A stretch of 64,000 nt of DNA, taken from NCBI RefSeq assembly GCF_023374055.1, contig NZ_JAMBEP010000001.1:1550001-1614000 (forward strand), read 5' to 3'. Made by a program: the position numbers and the translations under genes. Shown here in pieces: positions 8,348 to 17,103 of the stretch. The first letter of the stretch is position 1, and each line of letters starts with the position of its first letter. Source of the stretch: Luteimonas galliterrae. GTDB taxonomy: Bacteria > Pseudomonadota > Gammaproteobacteria > Xanthomonadales > Xanthomonadaceae. Below the pieces are notes generated by a model. The model did not search any database. It was not told where the DNA came from and saw nothing but the letters and a program-made list of their open reading frames with translations.

Positions 8348-8423
8348 GTAGGAGCGGCTTTAGCCGCGAGCTTTCACCCACCCACGTACGAACCGAAGAG
8401 CTCGCGGCTAAAGCCGCTCCTAC
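8348..8423. repeat. Paired REP element 1 (GTAGGAGCGGCTTTAGCCGCGAGC family)
   Basis: Two inverted REP units facing each other: GTAGGAGCGGCTTTAGCC at 8348 and its inverse ending CCGCTCCTAC at 8423, separated by about 25 unrelated bases. Each unit is itself a short palindrome. It lies between pip and prmC. Seven further pairs and one solitary unit occur in the window. This is the arrangement known as BIME or REP doublet, normally mobilised by RAYT transposases; no RAYT gene is present here. Confidence 0.88.
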
Positions 8424-8430
8424 AAGGCGG

Positions 8431-9267
8431 TTAGGACCAGCGGCCGAGAGTCACGCGGTCGCGGCTTTCCAGATCGCGCTCGGTGGCGACATCGACGAAG
8501 CCCGCGAGCCGCAACAGGCCGCGCACCGCCTCGCCCTGCTCCCAGCCATGCTCGAGCAGCAGCCAGCCGCCGGGCAGCAGATGCGCGGGCGCAGCACGGA
8601 CGATGGTGCGGATCGCGTCGAGCCCGTCGCTGCCCGACGCCAGCGCGCTTTCCGGTTCGAAGCGCAGATCGCCCTGCCGCAGGTGCGGGTCGCCGGCGGC
8701 GATGTACGGCGGATTGCTGGCGATCAGGTCGAAACGCTCGCCGGCCAGCGGCGACAGCCAGTCGCCGTGGCGGAATTCGACATTGCGGATCCCGTGCGCG
8801 CGCGCGTTCGCGCGAGCCACGGCCAGCGCCGCTTCGCTGGCGTCGGTAGCCACTACGCTGGCTTGCGGCCGTTCGCTTGCGATGGCCAGGGCGATCGCGC
8901 CGCTGCCGGTGCCGAGGTCGGCCACGCGCACGGAACGATCGGCGGGGATGCGCACCGCCGCCTGCTCCACCAGCAATTCGGTTTCGGGGCGCGGGATGAG
9001 CACCGCCGGCGTCGTTTCGAGGTCCAAAGTCCAGAACCCGCGTCGGCCGAGCAGATAAGCGACCGGCTCGCCCTGCTCGCGGCGGGCGATCAGCGATTCG
9101 AAACGGGACGCCGCGTCGGCAGGCACCGGATCGGCGGCATGCGCGAACAGCCAAGCGCGGTCGCGGCGCTGCAATGCATGCAGCAACAGCAGCTCCGCAT
9201 CCTCGGCCGCGATGCGTCCGCGCGCAGCGCGCAGCGCATGCTCGAGCGTGGGTGCGGTGCCGGCCAT
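8431..9267 (-). CDS. prmC: Peptide chain release factor N5-glutamine methyltransferase
   Basis: A 278-residue S-adenosylmethionine-dependent enzyme that methylates the Gln of the GGQ motif in release factors RF1 and RF2. The N-terminal helical RF-binding domain is followed by [16 protein letters not shown], the SAM-binding motif [16 protein letters not shown] and the signature active-site [11 protein letters not shown]. Length matches E. coli PrmC (277). prfA, the usual neighbour, is not in this stretch; REP doublets flank the gene on both sides, suggesting it is transcribed alone. Confidence 0.94.
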   Translation of the reverse strand: MAGTAPTLEHALRAARGRIAAEDAELLLLHALQRRDRAWLFAHAADPVPADAASRFESLIARREQGEPVAYLLGRRGFWTLDLETTPAVLIPRPETELLVEQAAVRIPADRSVRVADLGTGSGAIALAIASERPQASVVATDASEAALAVARANARAHGIRNVEFRHGDWLSPLAGERFDLIASNPPYIAAGDPHLRQGDLRFEPESALASGSDGLDAIRTIVRAAPAHLLPGGWLLLEHGWEQGEAVRGLLRLAGFVDVATERDLESRDRVTLGRWS

Positions 9268-9314
9268 CGGACTATCTTAACGGCATGCGGCTCGCCTGCC
9301 GTCGCCTGCTCTTC

Positions 9315-9410
9315 GTAGGAGCGGCTTCAGCCGCGAGCTTTCCTCGCACGCTCGCGCGAGCTGCGAGAAAGAGCTCGCGGCTGAAGCCGCTCCCACAAAG
9401 CCGCTCCTAC
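9315..9410. repeat. Paired REP element 2
   Basis: GTAGGAGCGGCTTCAGCCGCGAG at 9315 is followed by inverted units GAGCTCGCGGCTGAAGCC and a further partial CCGCTCCTAC ending at 9410. The last part is a tandem repetition of the unit tip. It lies between the aminopeptidase 3' end and the prmC 5' end. Confidence 0.85.
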
Positions 9411-9483
9411 AAAAGCCATGGAACAAGGAGAAGCCGCGGCCAAGGCTCGCCGACGACGAGGGCGGCGAGCCCGGCCGACGGCG

Positions 9484-12168
9484 TCATTTCTTGGCGAATG
9501 TCAGCGGCTGCCCCGCCCGCGCCTGCTTGGCCGCCGCGCACAGACGGATCGCCTCGCCGGTCTGCTTGAGCTCCAGCGGCCCGCCTTCGATGTTCTTCAT
9601 GCGCTCGGCGAACTTGCTCTCGACATCGGCCGCGTCCGCGGCGCTGCACATGCCGTCGGCATAGAGGCCGACCAACCTGGCGCCGGCCGGCGCCAGCTTC
9701 GCTTCGAGCTCGCTGAAGTGGCCGTCCACCCACTGCCGCAATGCCGGGCGCATCGCAGGATCGTTGGCCTGCTCGCCGACCAGCGCGACGATTTCGTTCC
9801 GGCGCAGCAGGCCTTCCTCGAACACCAGCGCACGCGCACGCTCGGCCAGTTGCGGATCGGTGCTGTTGCCCAGCGCGCCCAGCAGCTGGCTGCGCAACAC
9901 CGCATCCTGGCTCGCGCGGAAATGCTTCTCTGCGGCGTCGAACGCCGGCTTGCCGCCTTCCTGCACCGCCACCCACAACGCCGTGCCGCGCAGATCCCTG
10001 GGCACCGCATCGGCATTGAGCTTGCCGTCGCCGTCCAGGCCCAGCACGGTGCGGCCGCGCTTGTTCATTTCCGCGCGCACCGCCGGATCCTTGAAGCCGC
10101 CGGCGAAGAACGCGACCAGGTTGCCGCGCAGGATGCGGTCGTCGTCGCTCTCGCCTTCCTTCAGTTCGTAACCCAACTGCTGCAGGCGCGGACGATAGAT
10201 TTCCGCGGCAGAGGCGAGGAATTCGGCGCGCTGCTTGTCGTCGCTGATCAGCTGCTCTTCCATCCAGCGCAGGTTGTACATGCCGGCGATGGCGGTCTGG
10301 CGCACCTGGGCGCTGGCGAACTGCGGCAGCGCGGCCAGCAGTTGCGAAGAGGTCAACGCGCCGGCGCCGTACGCCGAGGTGACCGAATCGGCATAAACGC
10401 GCTGCTCGCGCTCGTCGAGCTTGGCGAAGGCGCCGGACAGCGATTGCTGCCACTTGGGCGCCAGCGCGAAACGGTAGTAGCCCGCGCCGTGCGCATTCGG
10501 CATCACCCAGGCCGGGCAGGACTGCGCCTGCTTCAGCTCGAAGCGCGCCTGCTTGCCGGTGACGATGCCTTTCTCTTCGCGCACCTGGCCGCCGTCGTCG
10601 TAGCGCACGGCCAACGGGATGCCCCAGGTCTGGTCGGCGCTGGCGCTGGAACCGATCGGCAGGTAGCGCTGCTGCTGCAGCACCAGCGTCGGCTTGCCCT
10701 TGCCGCATTCCACATCGATCTTCAGGAACGGCACGCCGGGCTGGTCGATGTAGCTCTTGAACGCGGCATCGATGGCGTCGGCTTCGTTGCTCTGCGCCGC
10801 GACGGCGGCGATCAGGTCGGCGCTGGTGGCGTTGCCGCGCGAATGCTTCTTCAGGTAGTTGCGGACGCCGTCGCGGAACTTGGTTTCGCCGACGTAGTTC
10901 TCGAACATGGCCAGCACCGCACCGCCCTTCTGGTAGGTGATGCCGTCGAAGGCCGACTGGATCTGGGTGAAATCGTTGATCGGCTCATGGATCCGGCGCG
11001 TGCTGGCCAGGCTGTCGGCGCCCATCGCGCCCAGACCGCCTTCCAGGATGCCGCGGTCGGTGTGGAACTGCGGCTGCAGCTGGCCGGTGATCTTGTTGCC
11101 CATCCACGTGGCGAAGGCTTCGTTGAGCCACAGGTCGTCCCACCATTTCATCGTCACCAGGTCGCCGAACCACTGGTGCGCGAGTTCGTGCGCACTGACG
11201 CCCCAATAGCCCTGGCGCTGGCCGACCGCGGATTTTTCGTCGATGAACATCAGGCTGTCGCGGTAGACGATCAGGCCCGCGTTCTCCATCGCGCCGGCCC
11301 AGAAATCGGGGGCGGCGACGTTGTCGAGCTTGTCGAACGGATACGGAATGCCGAAATAATCCTCGAGCGCGTGCACGATCGCCGGCGTATTGGCCAGCGA
11401 GTACTTCATGCGCTCGCCCTGGCCCTTGGCGGCGATGCCGCGCAGCTTGATCGGCGCGGTGCGCGAACCGTTCGGTGCGATATCGGGGCCGACAGGCACG
11501 TCCCAGGGGCCGACCGCGAATGCGATCAAGTAGCTAGGCAGCGCTTCGGTGCGTGCGAAGCTGACTTTTTTCCAGCCGCCCGCGAGCTTTTCCGTTTTGG
11601 TTTCGGCGCTGTTGGCAACCGCGACGTCGCCTTCCGGCACGATCAGAGTGATGTCCCAGGGCTGCTTGAAGCTGGGTTCGTCGAAACCCGGGAAGGTGTT
11701 GCGCGCGCCCAGCGGTTCCATCTGCGTGACGATGTAGTCGCTGCCGTCGGGCTTGACCCGGTAGGCGCCCTGCAGTTCGCCGAACGGCGCGTCGTAGGCG
11801 ATTTCGATGACGGCGTCGCCCGCGGGAATCTGTTCGGCAGCGGTGAACTTCAGCACGCCGGACACGTCGGCGGTTTCGGGGGTCAACGCGATGCGCTTGC
11901 CGCCGGCGACCACCGCTTCGGCCTTGGCGATCTTCAGATCGCGGCCGTGCATCCAGATCGTATCGGTGGCCTGCGCCACCTTGGCTTCGATGCGCGTCTT
12001 GCCGCTGAAGCGCTCCTGCTTGGGATCGAGCTTGAGTTCCAGCTTGACCAGCGACGGCACCACGGTGCGGGGCAGCGGCCCGCGGGGCACGGCGGAATCG
12101 GCTGCGTGGGCCAGGCCGGTGGCGAACAGCAGGGCGGAAGCGAGCAGCGTGGGACGGATCGAGCGCAT
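9484..12168 (-). CDS. M1 family aminopeptidase, secreted
   Basis: An 894-residue zinc aminopeptidase of the M1 (PepN/ERAP) family, expected to trim N-terminal residues from peptides in the periplasm or outside the cell. A Sec signal peptide (RPTLLASALLFATGLAHA then ADS) opens the protein. The exopeptidase motif GAMENAGLIVYRD is near residue 293, and the zinc site HELAHQWFGD with downstream Glu in WLNEAFATWM is near 327-350. A long helical ERAP1-C-like domain forms the C-terminal third. The start at 12168 is preferred over an in-frame Met 33 codons upstream because it gives a clean signal peptide and follows a GGGAG Shine-Dalgarno. It is monocistronic between REP doublets. Confidence 0.92.
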   Translation of the reverse strand: MRSIRPTLLASALLFATGLAHAADSAVPRGPLPRTVVPSLVKLELKLDPKQERFSGKTRIEAKVAQATDTIWMHGRDLKIAKAEAVVAGGKRIALTPETADVSGVLKFTAAEQIPAGDAVIEIAYDAPFGELQGAYRVKPDGSDYIVTQMEPLGARNTFPGFDEPSFKQPWDITLIVPEGDVAVANSAETKTEKLAGGWKKVSFARTEALPSYLIAFAVGPWDVPVGPDIAPNGSRTAPIKLRGIAAKGQGERMKYSLANTPAIVHALEDYFGIPYPFDKLDNVAAPDFWAGAMENAGLIVYRDSLMFIDEKSAVGQRQGYWGVSAHELAHQWFGDLVTMKWWDDLWLNEAFATWMGNKITGQLQPQFHTDRGILEGGLGAMGADSLASTRRIHEPINDFTQIQSAFDGITYQKGGAVLAMFENYVGETKFRDGVRNYLKKHSRGNATSADLIAAVAAQSNEADAIDAAFKSYIDQPGVPFLKIDVECGKGKPTLVLQQQRYLPIGSSASADQTWGIPLAVRYDDGGQVREEKGIVTGKQARFELKQAQSCPAWVMPNAHGAGYYRFALAPKWQQSLSGAFAKLDEREQRVYADSVTSAYGAGALTSSQLLAALPQFASAQVRQTAIAGMYNLRWMEEQLISDDKQRAEFLASAAEIYRPRLQQLGYELKEGESDDDRILRGNLVAFFAGGFKDPAVRAEMNKRGRTVLGLDGDGKLNADAVPRDLRGTALWVAVQEGGKPAFDAAEKHFRASQDAVLRSQLLGALGNSTDPQLAERARALVFEEGLLRRNEIVALVGEQANDPAMRPALRQWVDGHFSELEAKLAPAGARLVGLYADGMCSAADAADVESKFAERMKNIEGGPLELKQTGEAIRLCAAAKQARAGQPLTFAKK

Positions 12169-12270
12169 CAGTGAGGTCTCCCGGGTCGATCCGGGAGAAT
12201 ACCTAGCGGCACAGCCCGCCGACCCATGACGAAAGTCCTGCTCGACCCGTTTTTTGCGCCACACCATTTT

Positions 12271-12362
12271 GCAGGAGCGGCTTTTGTAGGAGCGGCTTTA
12301 GCCGCGAGCTTTTCCCGGCCGCACCAATCGAATCAAGAGCTCGCGGCTAAAGCCGCTCCTAC
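12271..12362. repeat. Paired REP element 3
   Basis: GCAGGAGCGGCTTTTGTAGGAGCGGCTTTAGCC-type start at 12271 with a duplicated tip, then the inverse unit GAGCTCGCGGCTAAAGCC...CTCCTAC ending at 12362. It occupies the gap between ahpD (3' end) and the aminopeptidase (5' end). Confidence 0.85.
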
Positions 12363-12376
12363 AAAGATCGACAGCC

Positions 12377-12910
12377 TCAGCCGGCAGATTGCTCCAGCGT
12401 CACCGCCACCGCATGCACCACCGCGGCGATCTTCAGCGCGCTCTGCACGCCCTGCGCGCTCACGTCGTGCTGGCGCAGCGTGCGCTCGTGCGAGTCCATG
12501 CACGCGCCGCAGCCGTTGATCGCCGAGACCGCGAGCGAGGCCAGCTCGAAAGTCACCTTGTCCAGGCCGGAATTGGCCATCACGTTCATGCGCAAGCCGG
12601 CGCGCAGCTGGCCGTATTCGTCGTTGTGGATCAGATGGGTGGCGCGGTAGTAGATGTTGTTCATCGCCATGATCGCGGCGGCGGCCTTGGCGCCGGAGAC
12701 TTCTTCCGGCGACAGTTGCTCGGCGGCGAAGGCCTCGATCGCGCGCACCAGCGGCGCGTGGCGCGAGGCGATCGCGCAGGCCAGCGCGACGGCGCGGATC
12801 TTCTTGCCGTCCAGGCCCGGCGAGCCGCCGTCGGACAGCACGCTGTCGAGGTTGAGCTTGAGGTCCTTGGCGTAATCGGGGAGTTGGTTGCGCAGGTCGG
12901 AGAGGCTCAT
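12377..12910 (-). CDS. ahpD: Alkyl hydroperoxidase AhpD (AhpC-reducing adaptor)
   Basis: A 177-residue carboxymuconolactone-decarboxylase-fold protein. In Mycobacterium, AhpD passes electrons from lipoylated dihydrolipoamide succinyltransferase to AhpC and has weak peroxidase activity itself. Here Glu122, Cys134, Cys137 and His141 (FELASLAVSAINGCGACMDS, then H) keep the spacing of the M. tuberculosis AhpD relay Glu118-Cys130-Cys133-His137; the mycobacterial His132 position is Ala here. The start at 12910 follows the Shine-Dalgarno AAGGACA; an upstream Met would translate REP DNA. Located 210 bases downstream of ahpC with a REP doublet between them, so it may form a loose operon with ahpC. Confidence 0.9.
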   Translation of the reverse strand: MSLSDLRNQLPDYAKDLKLNLDSVLSDGGSPGLDGKKIRAVALACAIASRHAPLVRAIEAFAAEQLSPEEVSGAKAAAAIMAMNNIYYRATHLIHNDEYGQLRAGLRMNVMANSGLDKVTFELASLAVSAINGCGACMDSHERTLRQHDVSAQGVQSALKIAAVVHAVAVTLEQSAG

Positions 12911-12938
12911 GTCGTTGTCCTTGTCTTGTGTCGCTTTT

Positions 12939-13016
12939 GTGGGAGCGGCTTCAGCCGCGAGCTCTTCCCGGCACAACGCGATGCGCTTGAAAAGCTCGCG
13001 GCTGAAGCCGCTCCCA
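12939..13016. repeat. Paired REP element 4
   Basis: GTGGGAGCGGCTTCAGCCGC at 12939 faces the inverse unit GCGGCTGAAGCC...CTCCCAC ending at 13016, inside the ahpC-ahpD intergenic gap. This is the GTGGGAG tip variant, also seen at 22384 and 51628. It could modulate readthrough from ahpC to ahpD. Confidence 0.85.
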
Positions 13017-13120
13017 CAAAAGCGAAAGCAGGAAAAAACGAAGGCGGCCAGTGGGCCGCCTTCGGGATCCCGCCGACGCGAGGGAGGGGATACGCGGCGG
13101 AATCGAACTGCGGCTGCCGG

Positions 13121-13660
13121 TCAGGCGGCCTTGAGGACGTCGTCGCCCTGCTTCCAGTTGCACGGGCACAGCTCGTCGGTCTGCAGCGCGTCGAGCACGC
13201 GCAGCACTTCTTCCGGGCTGCGGCCGACCGACAGGTCGGTGACGTACACGAAGCGGATCACGCCGTCCGGGTCGACGATGAAGGTCGCGCGCTGCGCCAC
13301 GCCTTCGTTCTTGTCGAGGATGCCCAGCGCGCTGGTGAATTCGCGCTTGATGTCCGCCAGCATCGGGAACGGCAGGTTGGCCAGGTCCTTGTGGTGCGTG
13401 CGCCAGGCGTGGTGCACGAACTCGCTGTCGGTGCTGCCGGTGAGCAGTTGCGCGTCGCGGTCCAGGAAGGCCTGGTTGTGCGCGGCGAAGCCGGCGATCT
13501 CGGTCGGGCAGACGAAGGTGAAATCCTTCGGGTAGAAGAACAGGACCAGCCACTTGCCCTTGTAGGTATCGTTGTCGATATCGACGAAAGCGTTGTTCAG
13601 ATCGGTGGAAACGGTAGCCTTGAGCTTGAAGGTGGGCAGCTTGTCGCCGACGGTCAGCAT
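13121..13660 (-). CDS. ahpC: Peroxiredoxin AhpC (mycobacterial-type, three cysteines)
   Basis: A 179-residue 2-Cys peroxiredoxin that reduces hydrogen peroxide, organic hydroperoxides and possibly peroxynitrite. Peroxidatic Cys51 is in FYPKDFTFVCPTE. The C-terminal DELCPCNWKQGDD carries two cysteines (165 and 167) as a CxC pair, exactly the arrangement of M. tuberculosis AhpC (Cys174, Cys176), and differs from the single resolving Cys of E. coli AhpC. This fits use of AhpD as reductant. The start at 13660 follows CAGGAG; an upstream in-frame Met lacks support. Divergent from oxyR across 136 bases that contain an OxyR-like site. Confidence 0.93.
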   Translation of the reverse strand: MLTVGDKLPTFKLKATVSTDLNNAFVDIDNDTYKGKWLVLFFYPKDFTFVCPTEIAGFAAHNQAFLDRDAQLLTGSTDSEFVHHAWRTHHKDLANLPFPMLADIKREFTSALGILDKNEGVAQRATFIVDPDGVIRFVYVTDLSVGRSPEEVLRVLDALQTDELCPCNWKQGDDVLKAA

Positions 13661-13768
13661 GTGATCGCTCCTGGGTGATGAAAGGGTTGTGCCGGCAGGC
13701 GGGGCTGCGGCTCGACGGGACCTATTATTGCGCCGCAACATAGATTCAGCCAGTCGATTGTTTATATT

Positions 13769-13789
13769 CTATCGATAGCTGTAGACTAT
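13769..13789. promoter_or_regulatory. Probable OxyR binding site in the ahpC-oxyR divergent promoter
   Basis: The sequence CTATCGATAGCTGTAGACTAT at 13769-13789 contains ATAG-N7-CTAT at 13775-13789, close to one half of the E. coli OxyR consensus ATAGNTNNNANCTAT (one mismatch: G for A). A second overlapping CTAT-CG-ATAG dyad precedes it. The site ends 7 bases before the oxyR ATG and lies 109 bases upstream of ahpC, consistent with oxyR autoregulation and peroxide induction of ahpC. This is a motif match only. Confidence 0.6.
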
Positions 13790-13796
13790 CGCAACC

Positions 13797-14726
13797 ATGA
13801 ACCTCCGCGACCTCCGCTATTTCGTCGCTCTCGCCGACCACAAGCACTTCGGTCGCGCCGCGGAGGCGTGCTTCGTCAGCCAGCCGACGCTGTCCACGCA
13901 GATCAGGAAACTCGAGGAAGAACTCGGCGTGACCCTGGTCGAACGCGCGCCGCGGCAAGTCATGCTGACGCCGGCCGGCCGCGACATCGCCGACCGCGCG
14001 CGGCGCATCGTCGGCGACGTGGAGCAGATGCGCGAATCGGCGCGCCGCAGCCAGGATCCGGAAGCGGGCACGATCCGGCTCGGCGTCTTCCCCACCCTCG
14101 GTCCCTACCTGTTGCCGCATGCGGTGCCGCGGATCCGTGCGCGTTTCCCGCGCTTGGAACTGTTGCTGGTCGAAGAAAAAAGCGATGTGCTGCTGTCGCG
14201 TCTGCGCGACGGCAAGCTCGACGCCGGCCTGCTGGCCCTGCCGCTGCACGATGAGCAACTGCATACCGAATTCCTGTTCGAGGAATTCTTCCTGCTGGCG
14301 GTGCCGGAACACCATCCCCTGGCCGCGCGCGACAGCCTGGCGCTGAAGGAACTGGCCGACCAGCGCCTGTTGCTGCTCGAGGACGGGCACTGCCTGCGCG
14401 ACCAGGCGCTGGACGTTTGCCAATTGTCCGGCGCTACCGAGAAGTCCGGTTTCCAGGCCACCAGCCTGGAAACGCTGCGGCAGATGGTCGCCGCCAACGT
14501 CGGCGTAACGTTGCTGCCGATGCTCGCCACCAAACCGCCGGTGGCGCGCTCGGAAAGCATCCATCTGTTGGGCTTCAATGATTCGCAGCCCAGCCGCCGC
14601 ATCGCGCTGGCGTGGCGAAAGAGTTCGGCGATGCATGAATTCCTGCTGCAGTTGGCCGAAGTGTTCCGCGCGTTGCCGCAGGATCTGTTCGCGCCCAACA
14701 CGCCTGCTGCCGATAAAAAAACGTAA
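13797..14726 (+). CDS. oxyR: Hydrogen-peroxide-sensing transcriptional regulator OxyR
   Basis: A 309-residue LysR-type regulator. The N-terminal winged helix-turn-helix is MNLRDLRYFVALADHKHFGR through SQPTLSTQIRKLEEELGV. In the effector domain, LLLLEDGHCLRDQALDVC places Cys199 and Cys208 at exactly the E. coli OxyR positions, with the same GHCLRDQA context, so disulfide-based peroxide sensing is expected. It is divergent from ahpC, its likely main target. Start and length agree with the family (E. coli 305). Confidence 0.96.
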   Translation: MNLRDLRYFVALADHKHFGRAAEACFVSQPTLSTQIRKLEEELGVTLVERAPRQVMLTPAGRDIADRARRIVGDVEQMRESARRSQDPEAGTIRLGVFPTLGPYLLPHAVPRIRARFPRLELLLVEEKSDVLLSRLRDGKLDAGLLALPLHDEQLHTEFLFEEFFLLAVPEHHPLAARDSLALKELADQRLLLLEDGHCLRDQALDVCQLSGATEKSGFQATSLETLRQMVAANVGVTLLPMLATKPPVARSESIHLLGFNDSQPSRRIALAWRKSSAMHEFLLQLAEVFRALPQDLFAPNTPAADKKT

Positions 14727-14753
14727 CGCGCGCTGCGCAAGAGCGGCTGCGTT

Positions 14754-15410
14754 TTAGGCTGTTGCGCCCAACCCTATCGGGCAACTGACATTGGTCCCGC
14801 CCAAGCCGCAATAACCACCGGGATTCTTCGACAGGTATTGCTGGTGGTAGTCCTCGGCGTAATAGAACTCCGGCGCCGGATAGACGATCTCGGTGGTGAT
14901 GTCTCCGTAGCCGGCCGCACGCAACTGCTGTTGGTACATGTTGCGGCTGGCGATGGCGGCGTCGTACTGCGCCTGGTCGTAGCAATAGATGGCCGACCGA
15001 TATTGCGTACCGGCGTCGTTGCCCTGGCGCATGCCCTGGGTCGGATCGTGGCTTTCCCAGAACGTCTTCAGCAGTTGCTCGAACGCAATCTTGGCTTCGT
15101 CGTAGACCACCAGCACCGCTTCGGTGTGGCCGGTTTCGCCCGAACAGACTTCCTCGTAGGTGGGATTGGGCGTGAAGCCGCCGGCATAACCCACCGCCGT
15201 GGTCTCGACGCCGGGCAGCGACCAGAATTTGCGCTCGGCGCCCCAGAAGCAACCCAGCGCGAACTGCACGCGCTTCAATCCGGCGAAATCGCCCGCGATC
15301 GGCCGGCCATGCACGTGGTGCGCGTTGCCCACGCGCATAGGCGTATCGCGCCCTCGCAAGGCGCGGGAGGCATCCACCATGCGTTGCTTGTAACCGCCGA
15401 TACCCAACAT
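14754..15410 (-). CDS. msrA: Peptide-methionine (S)-S-oxide reductase MsrA
   Basis: A 218-residue enzyme that repairs methionine-S-sulfoxide in proteins. The catalytic motif [14 protein letters not shown] is followed by GYTGG-like [24 protein letters not shown] and [20 protein letters not shown]-terminal recycling cysteines are in GGYCGLGG and NVSCPIG, the same layout as long E. coli-type MsrA. The N-terminal extension ([17 protein letters not shown]) also matches the E. coli form, supporting the start at 15410. Its position next to oxyR extends the oxidative-stress block, though it is convergent with oxyR (27-base gap). Confidence 0.94.
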   Translation of the reverse strand: MLGIGGYKQRMVDASRALRGRDTPMRVGNAHHVHGRPIAGDFAGLKRVQFALGCFWGAERKFWSLPGVETTAVGYAGGFTPNPTYEEVCSGETGHTEAVLVVYDEAKIAFEQLLKTFWESHDPTQGMRQGNDAGTQYRSAIYCYDQAQYDAAIASRNMYQQQLRAAGYGDITTEIVYPAPEFYYAEDYHQQYLSKNPGGYCGLGGTNVSCPIGLGATA

Positions 15411-15477
15411 GCGCGCGCTCCCGGATGGCCTGCTCCTGATGTGCGGGCAGCGGCGGCCGCTTCAAGGTGCCGCTGCC

Positions 15478-16398
15478 CTAGGTCGGCTGCTCCGGCAGGC
15501 GCGAACGTCCTTTCAGGCCCGCCAGGAAAATGCCGGCCAGGCTGACCGCCAGACCCGCCCATTCGCGCGGCGTGGTGGCGCGGTCCAGCGCCCAGACATC
15601 CAGCAGGAACGCGACGATCGGCTGCAACAACAGCAGCAGCCCGATCAGCGCCACGCTCAGATGCGGCATCGCGCGCGAGATCAGCACCCAGCTCAGGCAA
15701 TGCCCGAACAGCGCGAGCGTGAGCAGGATCGCCAGCGACTGCCAGGACGGGATCGCGAACGAGGCGCCCTCCGCCGCCGCCATCATCCCCAACAGCACGG
15801 CGCTGCCCAGCGATGCGATCGCCAGCACCTGTTCGATCGGTGCGGGCCCCCGCGAGGCTTCGCGCGCGTGCTGCTGCGCGCGGCGCAGCGTGATGTTGTA
15901 GATCGCGTAGCAGACGCCGGTGCCCAAGCCGAGCCAGACGCCCCAGCGGAACTGCGGCGGCAAGGCGCTCCACCCGCTGCCGAGCAGCAGCCACAAGCCG
16001 ACGAAGGCCAATACGATGCCGGCCAGAAAACGCGGCCCCAGCCGCTCGCGGTACAGCAGCACGCCGGCCAGCGCCATGAAGAACACCTGCGCGTTGCCGA
16101 GCAGCGTCGCCAGGCCGGGGCCGATCAGCAGGATGCTGCGATGCCAGAGCCACAGATCGCAGGCGAACGCCGTCGCCGGTACCAGCGCCCACCACCACGC
16201 GTTGCGGGGCAGCTTCTGCCAGCGCCCGGTGGCGCGCAGCAGCAGCACCAGCATCAACCCGGCGAACAGCATCCGCCAGAAAGCCGACACGGTCGGCGGC
16301 GTGCCGGCGAAGCGCACCATCATCGCGTTGGTGCCGATCAGCGCGGCGCCGGCCAGCATCGACAACAGCGCGGCGCGGTCGGTACGCATGGCCGTCAT
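15478..16398 (-). CDS. EamA/DMT-family transporter
   Basis: A 306-residue inner-membrane protein with about ten hydrophobic segments in two homologous halves, typical of EamA drug/metabolite transporters. Examples are LLSMLAGAALIGTNAMMVRF at the start and VALIGLLLLLQPIVAFLLD near residue 245; the latter is the conserved EamA pattern ending the second half. Substrate unknown. The start at 16398 overlaps the stop of the upstream GST gene as ATGA; an alternative Met lies three codons further in. Translationally coupled to the GST gene. Confidence 0.85.
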   Translation of the reverse strand: MTAMRTDRAALLSMLAGAALIGTNAMMVRFAGTPPTVSAFWRMLFAGLMLVLLLRATGRWQKLPRNAWWWALVPATAFACDLWLWHRSILLIGPGLATLLGNAQVFFMALAGVLLYRERLGPRFLAGIVLAFVGLWLLLGSGWSALPPQFRWGVWLGLGTGVCYAIYNITLRRAQQHAREASRGPAPIEQVLAIASLGSAVLLGMMAAAEGASFAIPSWQSLAILLTLALFGHCLSWVLISRAMPHLSVALIGLLLLLQPIVAFLLDVWALDRATTPREWAGLAVSLAGIFLAGLKGRSRLPEQPT

Positions 16399-17063
16399 TT
16401 CGCCGGTTCCGCCGCCAGGTTGTCGGTATCCGGCAGGCGCACCGTTTCGGCAAGCGCAGCCGCATGCCACTCGGCGTATGCGGGCAAGGCGCGGATCGCT
16501 TCGCCATAGGCCTGCGCGGTGGCGTCAATGGGTGCGCCGTAACCGGCGAAGCGCACCAGCACCGGCGCGAACATCGCATCGACGATGCCGAATTCGCCGC
16601 ACAGGAACGGGCCGCCGGCGCCGTAGGCCTGGCGCAGCCCGCGCCAAATCGCCTGCACGCGGGCGATGTCGCGGTCGGCATCGGCGTTCCAATGGTAGCC
16701 GTCGGGTTGCCGGCGCAGGTTCATCGGCAGTTGCTTGCGCAACGCGACGAAGCCCGAATGCATTTCCGCCGCGGCCGAGCGCGCCTGCGCCCGTGCGCGC
16801 GGGTCGGAAGGCCAGCCGCGGCCTTCCAGGAAACGCTCGTTGACGTACTCGCAGATCGCCAGCGAATCCCAGATCACCAAGTCGTCGTCGTGCAGCGCCG
16901 GCACGCTGCGGTTGGGCGACCAGCGCTCGATTTCCTCGTAGAAAGAAGGCGTATCCAGCAACAGCGCATGTTCGGCGAACGGCACGCCGAAATGCCGCAT
17001 CAGCAGCCAGGGCCGCAGCGACCACGAGGAATAATTCTTGTTGCCGATCACCAGGGTGAGCAT
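16395..17063 (-). CDS. Glutathione S-transferase family protein
   Basis: A 222-residue soluble protein with an N-terminal thioredoxin-like domain (LTLVIGNKNYSSWSLRPWLL, then SVPALHDDDLVIWDSLAICE) and an all-helical C-terminal domain. SVPALHDDDLVIWDSLAI is the glutathione gamma-glutamyl binding region. The NYSSWSLRPWL start is characteristic of a proteobacterial GST subgroup of unknown substrate, with Ser residues as the likely glutathione-activating group. The start at 17063 removes 13 codons of unsupported extension. Its stop overlaps the EamA transporter start, suggesting a joint detoxification or export role. Confidence 0.88.
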   Translation of the reverse strand: MLTLVIGNKNYSSWSLRPWLLMRHFGVPFAEHALLLDTPSFYEEIERWSPNRSVPALHDDDLVIWDSLAICEYVNERFLEGRGWPSDPRARAQARSAAAEMHSGFVALRKQLPMNLRRQPDGYHWNADADRDIARVQAIWRGLRQAYGAGGPFLCGEFGIVDAMFAPVLVRFAGYGAPIDATAQAYGEAIRALPAYAEWHAAALAETVRLPDTDNLAAEPAK

Positions 17064-17103
17064 GGAAGGTCCGCAGCCGTCGCGATCCCACCATGTTGCC
17101 ACA

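Noticed and set aside
9418-12174. A 918-codon open frame on the plus strand opposite the M1 aminopeptidase, and similar long frames at 831-2471, 1838-4129 and 35306-37075
   Set aside because: They are antisense shadows in high-GC DNA. Their products are Arg/Gln/His/Ala-rich with no recognisable domain, and the opposite strand carries well-supported genes.
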